Assembly (NCBI RefSeq): GCF_016107395.1
Contig: NZ_JAAIKO010000008.1
Location: 62,001 to 126,000, forward strand
Direction of reading: 5' to 3'
Length of the DNA stretch: 64,000 nucleotides
Source of the DNA: Streptomyces fildesensis
GTDB lineage: Bacteria > Actinomycetota > Actinomycetes > Streptomycetales > Streptomycetaceae
The notes beneath the pieces are model-generated. The model was not told the origin of the DNA and made no database searches. It saw nothing but the letters and a program-made list of their open reading frames with translations. Shown in pieces: positions 57,612 to 64,000 of this stretch; the stretch's first letter is position 1; each line of letters opens with the position of its first letter. Both the position numbers and the translations under genes were made by a program.

Positions 57612-60263
57612 TCAGGCCGGTCGCAGCCAGACCGTGGCCAGCGGCGGGAGGGTGAGCAGGAGGCTCTGCTCCTGCCCGTGCCAGGACGTCGGTTCGGCCT
57701 TGAGCGGGTGCCCGGTGCTGCCGGTGGCGGTGCCGCTGCCGCCGTAGCGCGCGTCGTCGGTGTTCAGCACCTCCTGCCAGGCCCGGTCGGGAACACCGAT
57801 CCGGTAGTTCTCGCGGACCACCGGTGAGAAGTTGCTGACGCACACCAGCGGTTCGCCGTCCGCGTCGTAGCGGAGGAACGAGAAGGTGTTGTCCTCGGCC
57901 GCGCCGCCGTCGATCCAGGCGAAGCCGCCCGGGTCGGTGTCGCGCTGCCAGAGGGCCGGCGTCGCGTTGTAGGTGCGGTTCAGCTCCCGGACCAGATCGC
58001 GGACCCCGCGGTGGTCGGCGGCCGCCGCGTACGTCTCGTCCAGCAGCCACCAGTCGGGCCCGTGGTCGTGCGACCACTCCGCGCCCTGCGCGAACTCCTG
58101 CCCCATGAAGAGCAGCTGCTTGCCCGGATGCGCCCACATGAAGCCGAGGTACGCGCGGTGGGTGGCGCGCTGCTGCCACCAGTCGCCGGGCATCTTCGAG
58201 ACCAGCGAGCGCTTGCCGTGCACGACCTCGTCGTGGGAGATCGGCAGCACGTAGTTCTCGGAGTAGGCGTAGACCATCGAGAACGTCATCTCGTGGTGGT
58301 GGTACTTGCGGTGCACCGGCTCCTTCGCCACGTACTCCAGCGAGTCGTGCATCCAGCCCATGTTCCACTTCAGCCCGAAGCCGAGCCCGCCGGAGTCGGT
58401 GGAGCGGGTGACGCCGTCCCAGGCGGTGGACTCCTCGGCGATCGTCACGACCCCCGGGCAGCGCCGGTAGACGGTCGCGTTCATCTCCTGCAGGAACGCC
58501 ACCGCGTCCAGGTTCTCCCGGCCGCCGTGCTGGTTGGGCGTCCATTCGCCGTGCTCACGCGAGTAGTCCAGGTAGAGCATCGAGGCCACCGCGTCGACCC
58601 GCAGGCCGTCGATGTGGAACTCCTCGCACCAGTAGACGGCGTTGGCCACCATGAAGTTCCGGACCTCGGTGCGGCCGAGGTCGAACTCCAGGGTGCCCCA
58701 GTCCGGGTGCTCGGCGCGGTTCGGGTCGCCGTGCTCGTAGAGCGGGACGCCGTCGAAGTTGGCCAGCGCCCAGTCGTCCTTCGGGAAGTGCGCGGGCACC
58801 CAGTCCATGATCACGCCGAGCCCCGCCCGGTGCAGCGCGTCGACGAGGAACTTGAAGTCGTCGGGGGAGCCCAGCCGCGAGGTCGGCGCGTAGTACGACG
58901 TCACCTGGTAGCCCCAGGAGCCGCCGAACGGGTGCTCGGCCACCGGCATCAGCTCGACATGGGTGAACCCCAGGTCGGCGACGTACGTGGGCAGCTGCTC
59001 CGCCAGCTCGCGGTAGGTCAGACCCGGCCGCCAGGACGTCAGATGCACCTCGTAGACCGAGAACGGCGCCTGGTGGACGGGGACCGCGGCGCGCCGGGCC
59101 ATCCAGTCGGCGTCGTTCCAGGTGTGGTGCGAGGAGGTGACGATCGACGCCGTCGCGGGCGGCAGTTCGGTGCTGCGGGCCATCGGGTCGGCCTTCAGCG
59201 TGCGGCCGCCGTCCGGGCGGGCGATGTCGAACTTGTACGCCGTCCCGTCGCCGACCCCCGGCACGAACAGCTCCCACACGCCGGTGGAGCCGAGCGAGCG
59301 CATCGGGAAGCCGGTGCCGTCCCAGAAGTTGAAGCCGCCCGCGACCCGCACCCCGCGGGCGTTGGGCGCCCAGACGGCGAACCGGGTGCCGGTGACGCCC
59401 TGGTGGGTCATCGGCCGGGCGCCGAGCGCCTCCCACAGCTGCTCGTGGCGGCCCTCACCGATCAGGTGCAGGTCCAGCTCGCCGAGCGAGGGCAGGAACC
59501 GGTACGGGTCCTGCACGGGGTGCTCGCCGTCCGCGTACCGCACCAGCAGTTCGTACTCGGGGATCTCCCGCAGCGGCAGCACCCCGGCGAACAGCCCGTC
59601 GCCCTCGTCCAGCAGTTCCGCGCGCAGTCCCTTCGCGGTGACCGCCACTCCCAGCGCGTACGGCCGCAGCACCCGGAACAGCACGCCGCCGGTCACCGGA
59701 TGGGCACCGAGCAGCCCGTGCGGGTCGTGGTGCGCACCGTCCAGCAGCCTGCCACGGTCCGCGTCGTCCAGCGGTTCCGCGGGCCGGACGCCGCGGACCG
59801 CGACCCGCGCCGGAGCGGCGTCCTGGGTCGAGGTGGCGGGCGGCGAGACCGGCCTGGCCGGCACGACAGGGGCGGCGGGCGCGGCGGGAGCCGCGGGAGC
59901 CGCGGCCGGGGGGCCGGGCCGGGGGGTGGTGATGGAGCCCGGGTCCCGGGTCTCGCCCCGGGACGGCGGAACGGCCTCCGTCGTCTGCCGGGGAGCGCTC
60001 CCCGAGGCGGGCGGGCGGGTCACCCCGGACTCGTATCCCCGTGCGGCGGCCTCCGACACCGCCGGAGCCGGAGCCGGGGCAGGAGCAGGAGCAGGCGCCG
60101 GAGTCACTGCGGGTGTGGGCGCGGGCGCCGGCGCGGCGGGCGTCACGGGAGCCGGCGGCCGGCCGAGCGGCTCGCCCGGCGCCTTCTCCGCCGGGGATAC
60201 GGCGGTGGTGGGCACGGCGGCGGGCGCGCCCGGCGTGAGGGGAGACGGCTGGCGCTCGGTCAC
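57612..60263 (-). CDS. glgB: 1,4-alpha-glucan branching enzyme with Pro/Ala-rich N-terminal extension
   Basis: The 883-residue enzyme makes alpha-1,6 branches in glycogen or maltan. The first 160 or so residues are low complexity, rich in Pro, Ala, Thr and Val, and would not fold as the normal GlgB N1 domain. CBM48 (about 170-380) and a GH13 barrel follow: [18 protein letters not shown] (nucleophile Asp), TIAEESTAW (acid Glu), [12 protein letters not shown] (His-Asp). GTG 60263 overlaps the maltokinase stop by four bases and has GGAGG eight bases upstream. It is the last gene of glgE-treS-mak-glgB. Confidence 0.95.
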   Translation of the reverse strand: MTERQPSPLTPGAPAAVPTTAVSPAEKAPGEPLGRPPAPVTPAAPAPAPTPAVTPAPAPAPAPAPAPAVSEAAARGYESGVTRPPASGSAPRQTTEAVPPSRGETRDPGSITTPRPGPPAAAPAAPAAPAAPVVPARPVSPPATSTQDAAPARVAVRGVRPAEPLDDADRGRLLDGAHHDPHGLLGAHPVTGGVLFRVLRPYALGVAVTAKGLRAELLDEGDGLFAGVLPLREIPEYELLVRYADGEHPVQDPYRFLPSLGELDLHLIGEGRHEQLWEALGARPMTHQGVTGTRFAVWAPNARGVRVAGGFNFWDGTGFPMRSLGSTGVWELFVPGVGDGTAYKFDIARPDGGRTLKADPMARSTELPPATASIVTSSHHTWNDADWMARRAAVPVHQAPFSVYEVHLTSWRPGLTYRELAEQLPTYVADLGFTHVELMPVAEHPFGGSWGYQVTSYYAPTSRLGSPDDFKFLVDALHRAGLGVIMDWVPAHFPKDDWALANFDGVPLYEHGDPNRAEHPDWGTLEFDLGRTEVRNFMVANAVYWCEEFHIDGLRVDAVASMLYLDYSREHGEWTPNQHGGRENLDAVAFLQEMNATVYRRCPGVVTIAEESTAWDGVTRSTDSGGLGFGLKWNMGWMHDSLEYVAKEPVHRKYHHHEMTFSMVYAYSENYVLPISHDEVVHGKRSLVSKMPGDWWQQRATHRAYLGFMWAHPGKQLLFMGQEFAQGAEWSHDHGPDWWLLDETYAAAADHRGVRDLVRELNRTYNATPALWQRDTDPGGFAWIDGGAAEDNTFSFLRYDADGEPLVCVSNFSPVVRENYRIGVPDRAWQEVLNTDDARYGGSGTATGSTGHPLKAEPTSWHGQEQSLLLTLPPLATVWLRPA

Positions 60264-61720
60264 GGTGTGATCCTCCTCGGAGGGGGGTTGGATGCGAGGC
60301 GGTCGATGGCTGACATCGGAATGGGGAGCCAGGCGGGGCGGTGCCGGGCCTCGTACAGGACTTCGTAGACGGCCTTGTCGGTCTCGTAGGCGCGTATCAG
60401 TACGGGCTGGTCGCGCGGATCGGTGCCCGACGTCGCGGCGTAGCCGGTGCAGAACGCGTCCCGGTGCCGTTCCGCCCACGCGCCGGCGGTCGGTGCGGCC
60501 GGATCGCGGTGCCGGGCGGCGTAGTCGAAGGAGCGCAGCATCCCCGCGACGTCCTGTACCGGTGGCGCCGGCAGCCGGCGCTCCGACAGCGGACGCGAGG
60601 GCTCGCCCTCGAAGTCGATCAGCAGCCAGTCGTGGTCCGCGGTGCGCAGCGCCTGGCCGAGATGCAGATCGCCGTGGATGCGCTGGGCGGCCACCCGCGC
60701 TCCGGTGCCGCCGAGTTCCGACAGGTCGTGGAAGGCCGCCCTCAGCCGGGTGCGGTACGGGCGCAGCTCCGGGACCTCGGCCGCGGCGGTGTCCAGCCGC
60801 TGCGCCATGGTCGCCGCGATCAGCTGGATCCTGCGGCGGTCCAGCGAACCGGTGGGCAGCGCGCGGGCCAGCGCGGCATGGACCTCGGCGGTGGCGGCGC
60901 CCAGGGCGCGGGCGTCGGCGGTGAACTCCGTACCGTCGTCCATCGCCCGCAGGGCCAGCTCCCAGCCGTCGGCCGACCCGGGCAGATAGCGCTGCAGCAC
61001 GCCGAGCGTCGCGGGTTCCGCGCCGATGCCGTCCGGGGTGCCGGCCGGCTCCGGCAGTTCCAGCGCCTCGAACCAGGCGGCCGGCGCCGCGACCCGCCGG
61101 GAGCCGTCGCGGGCCAGGGCGAGGGAGAGTTCGAGGTCCGGGTTGGCGCCGGGGGAGACCCGGCGGAACACCTTGAGGATGTACTCGTCGCCGTAGATGA
61201 CCGAGGTGTTCGACTGCTCGGCGGTGGACAGCCGCGGAGCCAGCCCGGCCGGGACGGTGGCCGACGGCTCGGTGAGGAAGCGCAGCCGACCGGTGCGGCC
61301 GGGGGCGCGGAGACGTTCCAGCAGCACCGCGGTGAGCCGCGGGTCGTACAGCCCCTCGTAGATCGTCAGACCGTCGAGTGGCCCGCCGGTGGCCTGGCCG
61401 ACGGCGGCGGGCGCGAGCGAGGGCGGGAGCAGCGTGCGGGTGCCGAGCAGCAGTTGGTAGCAGTCGGCGCGGCGGCCGGCCTGCTCCACGTCGAGCAGCA
61501 GATGGAGCAGGCCCGGGGTGCCCAGGCGGCCGCCCAGGGGCAGCAGTTCGGTCGCCGACACCAGGTCGAAGCCGGTGATCGGCCGGCCCTTGCCGGCGAA
61601 CCAGCGCTGCTGCGGTAGCCATTCCAGCAGCAGTGGGCTGAGCGAGTGCAGCAGCCCGGGGGCTGTGGCCGGTGAACGGCCGGTGGTAGGAGAGGTGCGG
61701 GTCCAGGAGCTGTCCGACAT
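60260..61720 (-). CDS. mak: Maltokinase (Mak/Pep2)
   Basis: The 486-residue kinase phosphorylates maltose to alpha-maltose 1-phosphate for GlgE. It shows [18 protein letters not shown] in the N-terminal cap, [17 protein letters not shown] in the kinase N-lobe, [37 protein letters not shown] with the catalytic loop and metal site, and [16 protein letters not shown] 61720 has AAAGGA upstream and marks the normal length; a longer open frame continues through treS in another frame. It is coupled to glgB. In other actinobacteria TreS and Mak form a complex. Confidence 0.95.
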   Translation of the reverse strand: MSDSSWTRTSPTTGRSPATAPGLLHSLSPLLLEWLPQQRWFAGKGRPITGFDLVSATELLPLGGRLGTPGLLHLLLDVEQAGRRADCYQLLLGTRTLLPPSLAPAAVGQATGGPLDGLTIYEGLYDPRLTAVLLERLRAPGRTGRLRFLTEPSATVPAGLAPRLSTAEQSNTSVIYGDEYILKVFRRVSPGANPDLELSLALARDGSRRVAAPAAWFEALELPEPAGTPDGIGAEPATLGVLQRYLPGSADGWELALRAMDDGTEFTADARALGAATAEVHAALARALPTGSLDRRRIQLIAATMAQRLDTAAAEVPELRPYRTRLRAAFHDLSELGGTGARVAAQRIHGDLHLGQALRTADHDWLLIDFEGEPSRPLSERRLPAPPVQDVAGMLRSFDYAARHRDPAAPTAGAWAERHRDAFCTGYAATSGTDPRDQPVLIRAYETDKAVYEVLYEARHRPAWLPIPMSAIDRLASNPPPRRITP

Positions 61721-61860
61721 GACGTCCTTTCCCCGGGGAATCGCGCACCCTGCCCGGAAGCGTGCGGCGGGGAGTGCGCGTAAGCCTCCCGGATGACGGG
61801 CGGTGGCTGTCCGGCGACACGGGGAGCCTGCCCCGGCCGGGTGACAGGAAACCGCCGTAC

Positions 61861-61892
61861 GGGCCCGCCCGGAGGGTGTTCCGGGCGGGCCC
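61861..61892 (-). terminator. 13-bp perfect hairpin between treS and mak
   Basis: GGGCCCGCCCGGA (61861-61873) and TCCGGGCGGGCCC (61880-61892) pair fully around a six-base loop in the 224-base treS-mak gap. There is no U run. It may be a partial terminator or a processing site that sets the amounts of the two enzymes. Confidence 0.5.
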
Positions 61893-61910
61893 GCCGGTCG
61901 GGGGCCGGCG

Positions 61911-61944
61911 GCCTGGGGGTAACTCCCAGCGGTAGCTGGGGGAG

Positions 61945-61946
<2 letters not shown>
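61911..61946. repeat. Interspersed palindromic repeat, copy 2
   Basis: The core CTCCCAGCGGTAGCTGGGGG (61923-61942) has the same GGTA loop and arms as the element at 38301-38340. It lies just after the treS stop. Confidence 0.5.
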
Positions 61947-63641
<1,695 letters not shown>

Positions 63642-63645
<4 letters not shown>

Positions 63646-64000
63646 CTGAGTGACCCTCCGATCGAAGGAGACGGTCGCAGATGAACGATGTGCGCGGGCG
63701 TACGGCCCGGTTCGAGGCGCACATAGTTTTCCCTGCCCCAGTGGTAGGTCTCGCCGGTGAGCTCGTCGCGCACCGGGACGGACTCGTGCCAGGTCAGGCC
63801 GAGCTCCGGCATGTTCAACGAGACGGTGGCCTCCTGGGTGTGGTGGGCGTCGAGGTTGACGACCACCAGTACGACGTCCTCGCCGCTGCGCTTGGAGTAC
63901 GCGAGCACCGCGTCGTTGTCCGTGGGGTGGAAAGCCAGCTCACGCAGCTGCTGCAGGGCCGGATGGCGGCGCCGCAGCCGGTTGAGCCGTGTGATGAACG
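63642..64000 (-). CDS. glgE: GlgE alpha-1,4-glucan:maltose-1-phosphate maltosyltransferase (C-terminal part)
   Basis: Only the last 118 or so codons are inside the window and the gene continues beyond 64000. The part seen, [20 protein letters not shown] followed by [20 protein letters not shown] and [20 protein letters not shown], matches the C-terminal beta domain of GlgE. GlgE builds alpha-1,4-glucan from maltose 1-phosphate. The stop overlaps the treS start by four bases. The genes glgE, treS, mak and glgB thus form one operon read leftwards. Confidence 0.9.

Noticed and set aside
58011..60368. Open frame of 785 codons on the plus strand opposite glgB
   Set aside because: It is a shadow of the well-supported glgB gene, with a composition dominated by Arg, Val, Gly and His.

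Overview
The window is high-GC actinobacterial chromosome DNA and is almost certainly from a Streptomyces or close relative. The signs are a strong third-position G/C bias, many GTG starts, four-base stop/start overlaps, Scy/FilP polar coiled-coil proteins, AIM24 paralogs, DUF6230/DUF6114 proteins, and a glgE-treS-mak-glgB operon. Gene order resembles the SCO5390-SCO5440 part of the S. coelicolor core as I remember it. I ran no alignment, and no rRNA, tRNA or CRISPR array was seen.

Layout. 0.3-6 kb: a flavin monooxygenase, a small zinc-ribbon protein and two tandem ABC-2 export pairs. 6-11 kb: filP and scy, the tip-growth scaffold. 11-13.6 kb: methylmalonyl-CoA epimerase, an acetyl-CoA acetyltransferase and meaB, which connect to the mutase icmA at 29 kb. 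13.7-17.1 kb: a MarR regulator, three tandem AIM24 proteins and a DUF2127 membrane protein. 17.3-18.8 kb: an orphan tnpB element with intact nuclease residues. 18.8-31.8 kb: two DUF3817 proteins, an ArsR/MFS pair, divergent femX-like and murJ-like genes, an ECF sigma / anti-sigma-like / L,D-transpeptidase operon, icmA, Uma2 and a DUF397-like protein.

31.8-36.1 kb: a histidine kinase/response regulator pair diverges from a second murG-like gene coupled to an NAD-dependent sugar dehydratase. The shared intergenic gap holds an 11-bp-phased direct repeat, as expected for an OmpR-type regulator. 36.1-41.2 kb: a TetR regulator, a degenerate thioredoxin-TPR protein and a three-gene DUF6230-DUF6114-secreted protein operon of unknown function. 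41.3-49.7 kb: a central and fermentative carbon block (pyk, ackA, pta, a D-lactate dehydrogenase, pfkA). It contains a decayed pyruvate formate-lyase locus in which the start of pflB is fused to most of pflA and broken by short duplications.

49.7-64 kb: a quinone-reductase-like gene, a LuxR fragment, a GH18 chitinase, a CitB/DcuR-type two-component system with its dicarboxylate transporter dctA, an XRE regulator, and the GlgE pathway operon running off the right edge.

The strongest leads for undescribed biology are the murG2/dehydratase module with its built-in two-component switch, the DUF6230-DUF6114 trio whose first and third products look related, the AIM24 triplet, the intact tnpB with a plausible guide-RNA end, and the pfl relic. 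All are inferences from sequence alone. Many starts here are GTG or TTG; they were chosen from Shine-Dalgarno spacing, stop/start overlaps or family length, as noted in each entry.
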